A stretch of 64,000 nt of DNA from Phaseolus vulgaris (lineage: Eukaryota > Streptophyta > Magnoliopsida > Fabales > Fabaceae): the NCBI RefSeq assembly GCF_000499845.2, contig NC_023750.2, positions 3,593,478 to 3,657,477 of the forward strand. The letters are read 5' to 3'. Of the stretch, positions 23,961-38,504 are shown piece by piece. Within the stretch, counting starts at the first letter, position 1, and the number at the start of each line of letters is the position of its first letter. The notes under the pieces are model-generated. The model worked only from the letters and a program-made list of their open reading frames with translations. It was not told the origin of the DNA and made no database searches. Position numbers and translations under genes: made by a program.

Positions 23961-26900
23961 TCGCCTTGTTTAGTTGTGGGAGCTTTTATTTTCTCGATGA
24001 GTTTTGTTTTAGTCACCCATGTTTATTTGTAATTTTTTTATGATATTTTTCATATAATAATGTATAATAGTTAGAATTTGAAAAACCTAATTAAGATGTG
24101 AGATTCCATGATGCATAACATATAACTTTATATTTAAAAAAAAACAAGGTTTCTGATGATAAAAATATTTTAAGTAATTTTTTCATAAACAGAAAATAAC
24201 TTAATCTATAGTTAACTTAACAGCTTTTAAATTTATTTTCCATTGAAGAAGTTAGATTAACATTACTAATATCTACCAAATCAAAAACACATATTTTGAC
24301 TAAAAAACATTTGCAATTAATAAATGAAAGCGATTTCAATAAATAATATAATACCATCCCCTCAATAGTTTTTGTACCAATTTTTTTAAAATAAAAAAAA
24401 AAGAATTTTCTTTACATTTATTTGGCGTGCGTTAATTGGTGTAGACCATTTAATATTTTTCCCTTTACGTGCCTAACACCTTATCTTATCTTATAAATGA
24501 ATAAATATGTTCACAACATTAAATTGGTGACATCAAATGTGCAGTGTACTACTTTTAGACCATTTCAGTCCAAGTCCAACATTTACACGGCACTGTTCAT
24601 GTAAAGTTATACCAATCCTCTTTATTACACTCATTTCTGTGCCTAGCAACATTAATTGTTTTATAGGTTAACGTGGATATACACTTCTTTTAGCATAAAA
24701 AAATGTTCCCCATCTCTTTCCAATTATATCTACTTTTAATAATATTCCTAATTTATTTCAAATTAATTCATATTTCGCAATATAAAATATATTTATTATT
24801 ATGTTTAAAATTTGACATTCAATAAATTCACATTTTATAATATATATGTGATAATAAACTTTATTTTATAAACTAATTTTATAGTATTAAATTAATTTTT
24901 AAAGTTCACCTTCTAACATGGTACCATATTCATTAATAGTTGTTCTAGCGAAAGTTGATTGAGATGATCAGACTACTCACTATTGTACCGCTATTGGATC
25001 ACTCGTTATATAGTCTCATATGAATTGACAACCTTAACGTGAGGAGATGTGTTAGAGATCTAACATCAATATTTCATAATATATAAATAGATGAATTGAA
25101 TTAAGTCTAAAGTTTATTTCTAAATATATTAGTTTGTTTTTAAGTGCGGTCTAAATGTTTTTAAATTTGCCCTCACATATAAACTTATCTTAATCCTAGT
25201 GAATTTTTAGTGCAAAGTCCATGTTGATTCTCTGTGTTTTTGTTTCCAACAATCATGTCCAAGGGTGTGTTTTATGAGGGAATTAGACCATATAGTAAAA
25301 CTGTAACCTTATACTACAAATAATTTGGGATGGGGGAGTATATCTATACTATTAGTTATATTATATTCTAATTTTGGTAAATACAGTGTTATAAGGGCAA
25401 GAAAATCATGCTAAGAATCCAAATATGTTAAGAACAAAACTAATATATATTGTATAGGGTGTTCTTTAATTTTTGATAAGTTTATACCCGAGCTAAAATA
25501 AATATATTTTAAACGTTTAGAACTCATTTAGTTGCTAAATATATGATGAGATAATATGTAAAAAAATATGAATGATACAATAAGAATAACATAATAATTA
25601 ATTTTATGCATGTTTGATATGTATTAATAAAAATTCAATATTAATAGGTTAGTATGGTGATAATAATAGTAAGTATGGTCATATTGATTGCAATGATAAA
25701 ATGATAATAAATAATAAAAAACAATAATGATAATAGTAATAATAATTTTTTAATAAAACAATAATATTGAGGATACAAATGATAAAACTGATAATAATAA
25801 TAATAATAAAACTGGTAATAATAATAATATAATAAAACTTTGTGATAATAGTAATATAATGATAACAAAATATAATAAAGAAAATGACAATAAAAACAGT
25901 GATGTTAATAATAGAGTTAAAAAATATATTTCAGTAACAAAACATATTAAACAACAAGACAAAAAATATTATATATTATACTACTACATCAAACAATTTA
26001 TTGAAATAAAATTATGATCTAATCCTCTCTAGTCACCAAAATGATTTTTAATTGATATTTTTTTAAAGTATTATAAATATTACTTAAATTTATAAGTGAA
26101 TCTATGTTATAATAATACGAAATATTTCGTAATTTAGTGGATTTATCATGCATGTTTTTATACACATAGTGTTTGTTTATGCAATAAATTTAGAATAAGA
26201 AAACGACGTGTCGATTGGCGCATACATCAATGAATTCAGCATGATAGGCCGTAACCCTAGATGCTTTACGGCGGAGATAGAATCATGATCATGTGTCAGA
26301 ATGATACTTTATCTTAAAAATAAAAAATTATTATAATTTTCATGAAATATCAGATGAAATCAACATATTAAAAAACTAAAAAAAATGAAATATAAGAAAA
26401 AGTTATTTGATAATTGGAATTTTTTAACAAGTAGAATTCCACCTAATTGTATTTGATATGCTAGAAATACAATTTAAATATTTATAATTAAGTTATTATT
26501 AATAAATTAATTAATAATTATTTAAAAGATAAAATTTAATAACTCATTTATCTTTTAATATATATATATATATATTTCATATTAACTTATAATAATAGCA
26601 TAAAATTTAATATAATTATATTATTAACTAAAAAGTTATGTTATAAAAGTTTTATAAGAATATTTTTTAGTAGGATGTTTATTTTATAAGTATTCATATT
26701 TATTATTCATGTAAGTTGATATTTTTTAATGATATTTTTACATCTTAGTATGTTCTCGAGGTATGTATAAAGAGATTTTACTTTATTAAAATTTTGACTT
26801 AAAGATGTTCAATATTCAATAATAGCATTTTATTGTTTATTATAAGATATTGATAAAATTTTCTTAAGACCTCACAAGTTTATGATTTTGATAAGAAATC

Positions 26901-27395
26901 AATATAATTTCTCATTAGTCATTTATAATAGTCATTTACTCATTTGTAGAATCTCAAGTTTATTTTTAATTTATAGTACATTAAATTCACTTATAGTCAC
27001 TATGACCCATAAAATGAAAATGTCATCGTCATCTCAATAATGGCATTATGAGCATATCTTTACCATTGGGATGGAAACCTCTATTCATATATAGGTAAAA
27101 TGGTTCCATTAATATTAATAAACTCATGAATACATATGTAACTCAAATTTACTTATACTCAAGCAACAATTTAATCTTTTATGGAGTGTTTTATGTAATA
27201 CTTAAAGGAGTTTCCCTATAATGGTATTCCACATTATAAACAAACATCACATATTTTTTTTGAATTGTTTTTCTTAGAAGTTTAAAGCTTCTTTTACAAC
27301 CAGTAGACCTCACGAAGCAACATTGGTTTCCTTATAAATCATCAAACAAAGAGACCGTCAATCCCTTCGTAAGTTCATGGATAGATTTGTCACTG
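23960..27395. other. AT-rich intergenic sequence, no gene identified
   Basis: A 3.4 kb stretch without coding motifs. It holds AAT-type microsatellite at about 25660-25870, where poly-Tyr/Leu frames on the minus strand are artefacts, and a TA run at 26561-26577. The block at 24905-25075 (GTTCTAGCGAAAGTTGATT and following) is more GC-balanced and may be transposon-derived, but no partner was seen. Confidence 0.5.
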
Positions 27396-27399
27396 TACC

Positions 27400-28275
27400 C
27401 CTCAAAATATACAACCTCAACCCTGTTGTTTTATCGTTTCAATCAGTTGTTTCATACTTAAGGTTTTTTAAACTGGTTTTGGTAGATTTGAATTTGGTTA
27501 ACTTTGTTGTCAAACCAATTCAATCGATTGTTTCAATAAAATAACCGACTGTTTTTTTAACTGCCTTAACATAATTATGTTAATTTGGTTAAATCTGCTT
27601 TAAATGATTTGAAACTGATTTGGCTTTTATAATAAATGTTTTCAACTTCTAATTGGAGTATATATGTTTTGTTTTATGCTCCTAACATTAACTTATAAGA
27701 TCATTTTGTGAAATCAAGTTTTCTCCAAGAATGCTTAAGGCTTTGGATTTTTTTCTAAGAGTGAAGTAGGACTTGTTGTGTACTTTGATTTGATTTGTAC
27801 CAAGTGTGATCAATCCTATTTCTTCTTGATTTTTAATCTGTAAGTACTGGTGTTCACAAAGTCAGAGGGTGTTATGACCTGTGGTGTAATTGTGGTGTGC
27901 CAAAGGAAGTGTGTGTTTTTTAGGGGATCAATATCACTTCTTTGGTGGATTGTAATCTATGATTGATTGCATAGTGGATACCTAGTGGTTTCTGGGAACT
28001 AGATGTAGCTCTTGGGATAAGTATAAATATGTTTGTGTGCTTATTTCTTTCCCTGAACTCTTTAATATCTGTTTTAAGTTGTTTTTATTCAATGCTGATA
28101 AAAACAACCGGTTGAATCGAAAAAACAACCGATTGATTTTTTGGAAATCAACTTAATAAGTTTTGTTCTTTGGCTTCCTTGATTTATTTCTCTGTGATTC
28201 ATCATTGGATTTCATTATACTTTCAAAGTTTGTGAAAATTGTTTATAAACAATTCACCCCCTCTTGTTTAAGGCC
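27400..28275 (+). repeat. Dispersed repeat family R1, plus orientation
   Basis: It is the reverse-complement relative of 11865-12560. It contains AACCGATTGATTTT and CAACCGGTTGAATCG, then TGGGAACTAGATGTAGCTC, and ends GTTTATAAACAATTCACCCC followed by a CTCTTGTTTAAGGCC block. The shared ends argue for a defined element terminus around 28275. There is no coding part. Confidence 0.6.
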
Positions 28276-28279
28276 ATAA

Positions 28280-28860
28280 ATTATAGATTGATGATTGGTA
28301 TTATCATTTTATTCTCAAAGCTTGAATTATTCATGATTTTGATCCTTAGATTTGACTGGAAAGTACTTTAAATCATCTTACCTAAATGATAATGCTTAAC
28401 ATATTTGAATGCTATGAATAGATTTGAAATGTTAATTACTTTATAAATTTTGTTCATAATCATAAGGAGTTTTTATTAATATGCAAGGAATCAATATTTA
28501 TGAGACTCTTTTAATAATTTTGTATGAGAGAAATATATGAATGATTTTTATATGTGCATCAATATCAATCAAGATGGAATATTATATGTTTTTGAAATAC
28601 AAGTGAGTGAGAAGGATGAACCTCAATCCTAATTTTCCCAATTGACTCATACAAATCATTTATTTTGTTTTCATTTAATTTTCATGCAAACTTATGTTAA
28701 TATCTTTCAAATCAAATTATTGTACATATTCTTATACTTAGTGAAGGCTATGATTAGGATTTTAAATAAGTGTTTCTTGCGGTTTCGATTTTCGTCCTTA
28801 AGGACAAATTATTACTTCTGACTTAATATACTTATAATAAAAAAATTCATCCGTTATTCC
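28280..28860 (+). repeat. Athila/Tat-like LTR remnant, copy 2 (plus, partial)
   Basis: It reads in the opposite direction to copies 1 and 3. Matching blocks include CTTACCTAAATGATAATGCT, TTGATCCTTAGATTTGA, and the end ACAAATTATTACTTCTGACT. It abuts the R1 repeat on its left with little or no spacer. Confidence 0.65.
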
Positions 28861-28959
28861 TTCCAAAAAATGATCAAGAGTCCAAGCCTCATTTAATTGG
28901 TTATCAAATCCTAAGTAACCAAGGCCTTTGTTTTTCTAAGTCAATCAAACTACTATATT

Positions 28960-30420
28960 TTTATTTTTTATATTTTTATTTACAAGGAAATTAGAAGAAT
29001 TATTAAGAAAAAAATTTCTAATATTCTTTTAAAACTTGTCTTTTTTCCATAATCTTTGATTCGTTATAAACTCTTATTCTTAATTTTTTTTTTTCTTGAG
29101 CCTTGTAGTAATGTTTCTTTTTGGTATTAGGATCACATCATTATATACAAACACCTTCATAACACAAAATCTCACTATACTTATATTTACATTTTTGTTC
29201 ATTCTACTAGAAAATCATTAAATACAAACTAACTTTAAAGAAAATAAATAAATAATTGCTATATTAACTAAATTAGATACTATTGTAGAGAGTAACAAAA
29301 TTATTGGTATCTAAACTAGTTTCTATTATTGATAAATAGTTTCTAAATTGGTATCTAATTAGCTACCAATTCTTTAGATTATAAAGTTGATAGCTAATTA
29401 AATATCAATTTAAAAACTATTTATTAATAGTATAAACTAGTTTAAATGTCAATAATTTTTTACCATCTAAAATAATATCTAATTTAATCAATATAATAAT
29501 TAATTATTTTTTATCTCTAAAATTAGTTTGTATTTAATAATTTTTTTTATAGTGCGAATACTCTTTTATCTCCACAGGAACATTCATTAGATTTTGTAAC
29601 ATTCTTCAAAGTTGTCCACAACTCAACTCATACATCAAGAGATAAAATATTTTCATTAAAAATCTGACCTAAAATATTTACTGTTTGAGAAAAACAAAAA
29701 TAAAAATAATGAATTTAATATACAAAAACTAAATGCATATTAATATATTTTCTTAAAGTGAGATGACATATTTCACACCACTCAAACCATTGCTTTACAG
29801 AAACATTAATAATAATAATAATTCTAGGTAGATTAGGAAGAAGAATTTTTTTAATAAAAATATATGTTATTAATACAATTTATTGTTATTTTTCATAAAA
29901 TTTTAACACAATTTTAATACTCATTTCATATTATTCGTTTCCTTTAAAAAAATTCAGGTATAAATTCAAAATATATTAAAAAATTATGCTAATAAAATAG
30001 GTATTTTTTGTATATATCTACACCATAATAAACACATCAATATAAGTTAATGAAAAATTAATGCTAACTTCAAATTTGAAAAAAATAACAATAATTTGAC
30101 AAGTAGAAAGAGGGAATCCTATTATAACTTATTATTATCATTACATTTTTACATTACGATTTTTTTCAAAATCCATGATTATATTTGAAGGTGCATTTAT
30201 AACTTTTAATACTTTCACATTTCCTTTTGGAATATCCGAATAGATAGCAAACTAAAAAAAGAAATTATGAATGCTTTAGTCAGATATTTGAAGGATTTTT
30301 GTTGGTGCCAAAACTTGAAATTTGGTTTAATTGTGTTGAATACGTTAAATTAAATTGTTCTTTTTGGTGGTCGATCGTGTATTAATTGCTTTGCAACGAC
30401 ACGTAAATTTTGACAACTTG
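28960..30420. repeat. Segmental duplication, block A
   Basis: Three collinear stretches match block B: 28965-29170 with 32195-32425, 29585-29665 with 34445-34510, and 30085-30415 with 34515-34835. The best-conserved part includes GGAATATCCGAATAG and AGTCAGATATTTGAAGGATT. A MITE interrupts this copy at 29204-29554. No gene is recognised inside. Confidence 0.75.
29204..29554. mobile_element. CACTA-type MITE, degraded copy
   Basis: Left end CTACTAGAAAATCATTAAAT and right end ...TTTTTATAGTG are imperfect inverted repeats. Internal blocks TTAGATACCAATTT and AGTTTCTATTATTG-like match the copy at 53687-53972. The left terminal CACTA has gained one base. No target duplication can be recognised. Confidence 0.7.
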
Positions 30421-30424
30421 TACA

Positions 30425-32190
30425 TTGGAGACTCTTTGACATTAAGTTCAATATAAACATGCATGGAGGAATCGACAATTTATGACTTTGAAATGAAGTT
30501 TGAATTTCCAAAATGGGAGTTGAAATGAAGCACGTGAAATTCAGTTACTTTGAGAAGTTCTTGTAAGCACGTTTGAAAGAAAAATAAATAAATTAGGATT
30601 AGTGTCTTATCAATGACAGTAGTGTAATAAGTCTTTAATTTAGATACATAAAAAAAACATTAAAAACATTGAAAAGCATGTTCCTTGCATTTTTTATGCT
30701 TTTTTATTTGGTTTTGAAACATTTAAATATTTTTAATCACTTTTAAAAATCGTTATGATATATAGTAATTTACATTGATGGATAAAAATGTACATATAAT
30801 ATATATATATATATATAAATCTTTTTTCTAGTTTATTTTTAAGATTTAAAAAAAAAATTACATGTCAAAACATTTGTGCACATGCAGAATGACATTATAT
30901 AGCATGTCAAATAATTAGCAAACGCAGAGTAAATTAAGATTCAAAAATAACAATTCAAAGTAATATTACTATTGGGACTCACAGCTTACCTCAAAATCAT
31001 TTGAGTAAAATAGATCCAAAAGTAAAGTGGTTTTGTACTTTATTTTTGTTTGACCAAAAATTATGTTCCTAAAGCGAAAATTTTATTATTAGAGTGAAGT
31101 TCCATTACTAATTTTGTTTGAGAAAAATTTGCACCACTAGAACTTTTGCTCAAGAAAAAATATCGCTTTCTCAGGTCATATCAACATCGTCACACTTTTG
31201 TTTGAGTAAAGAAAAAGGTTTCATTTAAGCAAACATTGCACCACTTTGGATCATATCATTTTTTACTTAAGTGAAAAAGGCTTCACTTGAGCAAAAATAG
31301 ATCCAAGGTAAAGATTCTTATGGATGAAATTTCCATTTTCACCCTCAACAAACAAGTTTCTCACCTTTCAGATCATCAACAAACAACCAAACAATATCCA
31401 AAACAAGGTTTTCAACAAACATAACATATTAACAATCAATATGAGAATTGCATACAGTTCATCCTAATTACTATCTTTGAATGTTAACTTCCCTAACTTG
31501 GATTTTATTGGTTCTTTTTCTTAAATAGGAATATTGTCAGTCATACCTTAGCTCCCATTTATCTCAGAATCCTCGATAACATTACCACATGAACTTAATC
31601 TAATTAGAAAATTCCTCAGAAAGTTGAAACCCTTCCTAGAGAAACTCTTAAGAATAAATAAACTTAGACTTAACCGTTCACCAATCTAATCAAGTAGAAT
31701 TTCTCTTTTCTTTTTCTGTTTCTTATTTCCGGATCAACAAATCGACAAAGTCTTAGTGTAATTATCTTAAGAAAACTCATAAATAATGGTGGTAGAAAGA
31801 TTGAAGTTTTGTGAAAGTGATCTACTCGACTACCCTATTTATAGATTTCAAGAAGCAGCTCAATAATAATATAATGTTCTATGATATATTATTTTCAAAA
31901 TGTTACATTTTTTTGTGTGTGTTTTTTTAGTGTAAAATCTTAAGTACTAGAGAATTTAATCAATAAATTTTGATTTGAGAAAATTATTTGTAGTTTTTAA
32001 ATTTAGATTTGTTGAATGTATATTAGGTGATTGATTTTTAATCTCTTGAATTATTAGGATTTAATGTAGTTTTTTTTTTTTTTGCATTTTAATGCATTTT
32101 GTCTTTTTTTTTTAATTGTTGTTTAAGCAATAATCTGGTTTCATGATTTGATTCAAGCTATATTTAGATAACTATAGAAAGATTAAAAAA
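30425..32190. other. No gene; degenerate tandem repeat at 31000-31330
   Basis: Between the two duplication blocks. 31000-31330 contains about five loose repeats of a GAAAAATTTGCACCACT / GAGTAAAGAAAAAGG type, reminiscent of spacer repeats in Tat/Athila elements. A TA run lies at about 30798-30817. Nothing coding. Confidence 0.5.
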
Positions 32191-32194
32191 TATC

Positions 32195-34840
32195 TACAAT
32201 ATATTTTTATTTATAAATAAATTAAAAGAATTATTAAGAAAAATATTTTTAATATTTTCTTTAAATTTCTTCTACATTGTCTTTGTATGTCTTCCTCCAT
32301 AATCTTGATATATTTTATAAAGTCCTCTTCTTTATTTCTTCTTTCTTGAGCCTTGAAGTAATCCCTCCCTTGATGATATAGGAGTCCTCTTGTATTGGGA
32401 TCACATTATGATATACAAACATCACTTGCATGAGATCTCTGAAAAATTGTAAATAGGATAACATGATTAGTAGTTGAACATCTTTATCACTTTGTCTCTC
32501 AATTTTAATGCTTATCACTTGATTTTAGTTAGATGCCAGGATGAGTGTCGTGACTTTTTTGCAGGAGAAACAACACACACAAGGACAAGGTGGAGGCTCA
32601 AGTACATGGAGGCATAACAACAGAGCAATCTACAAACTTTCCTTTTTTTATGTTAACAAGAACAAGTTGAGGATAAGAATGACCAAATGGAAATTGCACA
32701 GTGAAAACTACTCGGGTTATTAAAGAAGAAGCGAAAAGGCTAAAAAGTTGACTTGTGGAAGCATGAAACTATTTTCAGTTCCCATCTCGGAACAATGTTA
32801 CATTTGCAGTTTAAGAGTGATGTTATTGAATATAAATCTATATTCAAGGTCCCTAGGTGGTAACCCTGCAAAATGCCACAGTCTATGCAGTTGCAAGGCA
32901 CATATGATGCATATTTATAGTATTTTTGGAAGATGGCATGATGCATTGTGTTAAATAAGGTAAAAGGCCTTGGTATCTGATGAAATTTTTACGGCAAGTG
33001 TATTACGTCAGAAGTAATAATTTGTCCCTGAGAACGGATATTGAACCCACAAGAAACATTTGAATTATCAAGTATAAGATTCACTAAATAGAAAACAAAA
33101 TAATAAAGTTTGTTGGAAGTTTGTTGTTTATGATTACAAGAATTGTAAAGAAAGCAAGTTAAAGAGTTTGTTGGAAGTTTGTTGTTTATGATTACAAGAA
33201 TGGTAAAGAAAGCAAGTTAAAGAGTTTGTTGGTCCAATTGGCAAAATTGGGATTAAGGTTCATCCTTCTTACTCTTTTGTATTTTGAAAAACATAGTAAT
33301 ATTCTATCCTTTGATTGATGTTGATGCCTATATTAAATTCATTTATATCGATTTTCGCATATAAAATTATAAAGAGAGTCTCCTAAATATTGATTCCCCG
33401 CATATTTATAAAAACTTTTTATCATTACGACTAGATGTTGAAAACAATTAACATTTCAAATTTATTCCTAGCATTCAAATATGTTAAGCATTATCATTTG
33501 GGTCAGAAACTTAGATATGCTTTTCAATCAAATCTAAGGATCTAAATCATGATAAACAAGCATTACAAATAAAATGACAATACCAATCATCAATCAAGAA
33601 CAAAATATTATATTTAAATATCACCTCAATACGTAAGAGTTTAAATAGATTACTCCCAATCCCAAAGGGTAGAATTAGCCACTCATGTTGGTTATTACAA
33701 GCATGGAAAGTAAGAAAAGAAGATCCAAGATGTTCCTTCTTGACGGTTGCCTCCTCGAGGGTTTTCTATCACCCACTATTCTCCCATTTCATGTATAGGA
33801 TTGTGCCTCACGCCTCATATTTAACTTAGTTGGACTTAGGCTAAGTGACTTCTCGTTTGGGCATGATTGGGCTTGCCTGGACGAGTTGGATGAAAACAAG
33901 CCCAACGTCTCTGGAATGATCTCGCCTGGGCGTGACTAAGCTCGCTTGGACAAGATCCTCTAGAAGCTTCTACCTTAGGCAAGTTTGGACAAGTGTTTAG
34001 AGCATTCTAGCTTTCCCTTTTTATCTTGTATATTCTCCTTTTGCCCTTTCATCTCCATTTTTTTCCTAAAATCCTGAAATTAACACAAATTTGGGAATAA
34101 CTCGTTCTTATTCATATTATAGTCACAAAATATGTAAAATAAATTAAATTCATAAATTAGGAATTATGTTATAGTTATTTTATAAATGAATGTACATAAG
34201 TGTTTGTATTTTAATAGAAATATTACTGAAATATAACACTTAGTATTATCCTAACTTAGAGGTTTTTTTGTTGTATCTAATCCAACTTTTATTTCTCTGG
34301 ATCCATTTAGATTCCATTGAAGTTATTTGTATGAGAATATTTTTTATGGTACTATTCATGTAGCTTTTGTGAAGTATTCCTTAAATATTTTTATTTATTC
34401 ATTATGTTTATTTTTTTCTTAATATTCTCTAGTTGATTTAGTGACTTATACATTGGGGCGCCATTCCACAACTCAACTCATACATCAATAGATCAAATAT
34501 TTCATTAAAAAAATAATTGACAACTAGAAAGAGGAAATTTTATTATAACTTATTATTATTACATTTTTAATATTTTATTACGATTTTTTAAAGATCCATG
34601 ATTGTATTTGTGCATGAAAAATGCGTACACAAATGAAATAATATATAACTTTCAATAGGTTCACATTTGCTTTTGGAATATCCGAATAGGTAGCAAACTA
34701 AAAAAGAGAAATTATGAATGCTTTAGTCAGATATTTGAAGGATTTTTGTTGGTGCCAAAAGTGGAAAATTGCTTTAATTGTGTTGAACATGTTAAATTAA
34801 ATTGTGCATTAATAACTTTGCAACGAAAGGTAAATTAGTT
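32195..34840. repeat. Segmental duplication, block B (carries an LTR insertion)
   Basis: Partner of block A, with the matched pieces split by 32430-34440. The intervening DNA contains the Athila-like LTR copy 3 and about 450 bp (32530-32980) of GC-richer sequence. Short frames there (32748-32954 plus and its antisense) show no motif. The two blocks each took a different insertion, so the duplication predates both. Confidence 0.75.
32980..34020 (-). repeat. Athila/Tat-like LTR remnant, copy 3 (minus)
   Basis: Matches 18475-19500 in the same orientation: ACGGCAAGTGTATTACGTC, then AACCCACAAGAAACA, then GGTTCATCCTTCTTACTC, TTCTTGACGGTTGCCTCCTC, GTGCCTCACGCCTC. An internal tandem duplication of about 70 bp (AAGTTTGTTGTTTATGATTA) occurs at 33108-33235. 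No internal region or second LTR, so it is a solo or truncated LTR. Confidence 0.72.
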
Positions 34841-35745
34841 TTAACAGCTATGTATACATTATTACATACTAGTAATTTATTTTGATTAATAAGAATGCTC
34901 ATATACAAAACGCATATCTACTAATAATATATATATATATAATAATTTTTCTTTCTTTAATATAAAAATTAAATATAATAATAAGTGTGATACATAAAAA
35001 TATTTTATGAAAAATTGTAGATTTTTTAATCACTTTGATTTTTTTTATTTGAATTGAAACAAAGAAAAAGTTAATTAAATATTAATTTGATATTAGTGAT
35101 TTTGATTTTGTTTTCTTGTAAAATAAATATTAATAAACTAAATTAAAATTTTCTATAAATATTAAATTATATTAAAAATTAATTATTCTTTAAATCCATG
35201 TAATTTTATAAAAAATTATTAATAAAAATATTAAATAGTATTTGCAATTTTATAAATAAATTACTTCATAACAAATATTTTTTTAAATTCAATATATATT
35301 ATTTCTTCTTAATTTTTAACAAATTGAATTTTGGTAATGATTATATAATACAATTGATTTAATTTCTTCTTCTACATCAATCAGATCCACCACAAAACCT
35401 TCCATTCATTTACATTTACTCTTTTCTAATCTAAATAATCTCATTTATACTTATTTTCTCCTTCTTTGTTTATCTTTTCACCATCATCACAATCCAATGA
35501 AAATAATAGATTAAATAGTTCATTAAAACAATCATATTCATTTAACTTGACTAATTTTTCAAATAAGATTATAACTTTTTTATTTGACTACATTAAAAGT
35601 TGGACTAATGGATTATTTTGACCTGTTTTTTAAAAAATAAATAAAAAATAAATAGATTTAAATACAAGTTAAAAATCTAATATAAATTCTTAAAATTTAA
35701 ATTATATTACTGAATTTAAATTTAAATTTAAATTTTAGTTATAAT
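34840..35745. other. No gene identified
   Basis: Very AT-rich sequence with a TA run at about 34927-34940. No coding motif. Confidence 0.5.
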
Positions 35746-35747
35746 TG

Positions 35748-37100
35748 TAACACCCTAAAATGTACAGAAATCTTACAAAAATGATTAAAATAAAACATCA
35801 TTCTCCACTTTTTTCCCTAAGCCCCTCTACCTCCACATATATCTACCCGCGTACATAGTACACTAGTCGCAATTCTTACACAAACAACACATGCAAGGGT
35901 AAACTATCGAAAATAAAATTTTAACATACAAAAATATAAGTAAAAAGAATAAGTTAGATTAATTATTTAAATATGTAATTTCATTTCATTTATTTATTTA
36001 TCAATCATAATCATATAATACTTAATAGTCAATTACCATAATCCAACTTCATTCAAATATTATCATCAACAACAATCATATAGTCAACACATGGATCCAT
36101 ATACCAACAATATTCATCAGACATCTTCTGGAAGATTCGTATTAAGTGGGCTCTACCAGATACTAACATCTTATCCAATACCCAAAACATAGATTTACAA
36201 GCGAATACAAGAGTAAGGATAAAGTTAAGTTCAAACACCCAATACCGTGTGATTACAAGCGGTCATGGTGTGTATGAAATCCCTCATCAGTTTCTCACTT
36301 ACTAATATCTTAGTATACGTGACTTAGATCATAAATGAAGCGAGATGATCTATGTTAAAACATAAATGTCAATACTTAATGCTACAAAAATCAACAACTC
36401 ATACATTATCTCAAATCTATGATCTCAATCTTATATAATTTCATTGTCCTTATACGATGCATATCATTCACATATAATGCATATCAATCACTCATACATT
36501 ATTTAAGATTTCTCAAATCAATCACATATCTCAATTTCATACACATTTCATCATTCACTTCGGACATTTCAGTACAATTTCAACTATTCAAACTCATAAA
36601 CTCGCCAATCCATAATCAAATTCAATTTAAGTAACTTTATACCTTAGCATGCATAATCCAGTTACTATATTAACTTATTATCTAAATCAACTATGGTTCT
36701 ACAAAAAAAAAGATAACTTCTCTCTTACATATAATTTCTTATAATGAGAAAATTCATGTTCAAGAAGGGGGATCACTCTAAAATCTAAAGACCTAAAACA
36801 AGTTATCCAAACATTACCAAATTTTAGGATGAGCTTAATCAAGTTGAGAGAAACATTTTCTTAACTAGCCATACTAAGATTGATGATTAAATCATAGAGA
36901 AAACATAGAATAAGTGATCTTTAGAGTAAAAATGAATTGTTTGAAAATTTGATCGAGTAGAAATGTTCATGACTTCTTAGCTCCTAGAGAGTGATGAGAT
37001 TTTGAAATAGATGAAAATTGAAGAAAAAAAATAAAAAGAGATAAGAGAAAGTGTGAGGGAGAGACACATTTAGAGAGATTGTTTCGAGGAGTTACAACAA
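35748..37100 (-). repeat. Possible LTR of a gypsy-type element, minus orientation
   Basis: It starts TGTAACACCCT, the complement of the ...GGGTGTTACA end common in plant Ty3/gypsy LTRs. A candidate opposite end GGAGTTACA lies near 37090-37100. The body (36060-36330) is more GC-balanced than its flanks. No target duplication, primer site or partner LTR was found, so this is tentative. Confidence 0.4.
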
Positions 37101-38500
37101 TAAGTTGATGTAAATAAATATAAATTATAATATATGTATGTATTTTAAAAAATAATATCATTTTTTAAATATAATTATTAATTTATAAAGTGAATTAGTT
37201 CATAAAATTGTATGTATCAATCTGACTTAAGTTTATTTAAATTATTGATGAAACAGAATGGAAAAAAAATGATCCGATTCAATTTAAGTTACAAATTTTT
37301 TAACTTGATCTCATATATTTTGTAAACTTTTTGAAATTTATTTATTTTGCGAAATTTTCAAGTCATACCCTGATACTAAACTTATTTTTATAACTTTATA
37401 CCTGCATGAAAATCATCCATGTTCAAAGATTTCTATCATTTTGTGAAAAATCTCAACAAAAATAATCCTATCATACAAATATTAATTATAATACAGTTTA
37501 CATATTTAAATATTTAGTACAAATATTAATAATACATCAAATAAATCTCTTTTTAGAATGAACACTATAAAAATACTAGTTTGTATTGTTAACTATGAAA
37601 GAAACTTTCTTTTACTATTTGTATTTTTTTTTCTTTCAAATGTATATAATAGAAAATACACATTAATCTATCCTTTGTTTTTATTCCTCATCACCAAACC
37701 CTAATAAACAAATTAGTCTTACTTTTTTAATGTTAGAGTGGGGTAGTTAGTAACTTAAGTATCTTTCCTTTATATTCTGCTCAATTAAAATATTATTTTT
37801 CTTTCCAAGATTAAAAAAGTATTTTTATTTATATTTTAATCACGAAAAAAATATACAGTGCTGACGAAGGCATTGTTTGGCTTTCCATCAATGAGTTACA
37901 ACTCAACTTGAATTTAGTATAACGTACTTATTCGTTTTTAAATGTTTCTGTTTTCAAACTCTTGAAATTTATTCGAATGTTCATTCATAAACTATTATAT
38001 ATTTTCCAACTACAATGTGACACCAATCAAAATCCAGCTCTCACAGAAAGCAATGCTATGGAAAATAATATATGCTTATAATGCTTTTACTTCCTTCAAT
38101 TTTCAAACTATGAATTGGTTTTCTTTTAACTGTGTCAGACATAAAATATTACTTGGTACAAAGTATTTATTAGTGTTTGTTCATGATTAATTTCTATCTT
38201 AAAGTCTTCTTCTAATTATTTTTTTTTTTACAGAAAAAAATAAACTCATCTTCTTATAAAAGGTAAAGATAATTTCGTCAATTTAAAAACACGAGAAATA
38301 TTAAATTTAAGTTTAAAAAAATTAAGAAGTAAAAACATACTTTTTCTCATCATAGCTTATAGTTTAAACCTGTGATTAAATATCGTGTTGATAATTATAC
38401 TAATTTGTAATTTTTAAAAAATTTCGACTTATAAGGATGATTATTCATATTTTTTTATTAAATATTATAACATACAATACTATTAAATTTACTTTATTGA
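37100..38500. other. No gene identified
   Basis: AT-rich, non-coding by appearance. No repeat pair noted. Confidence 0.5.
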
Positions 38501-38504
38501 AACA

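Noticed and set aside
25641..25962. Tyr- and Leu-rich minus-strand frames
   Set aside because: Translation of an AAT microsatellite and AT-rich flank, not coding.
35748..37100. Target-site duplication for the possible LTR
   Set aside because: The bases next to the two candidate ends (ATAAT and ACAAT) do not match, so integrity could not be shown.
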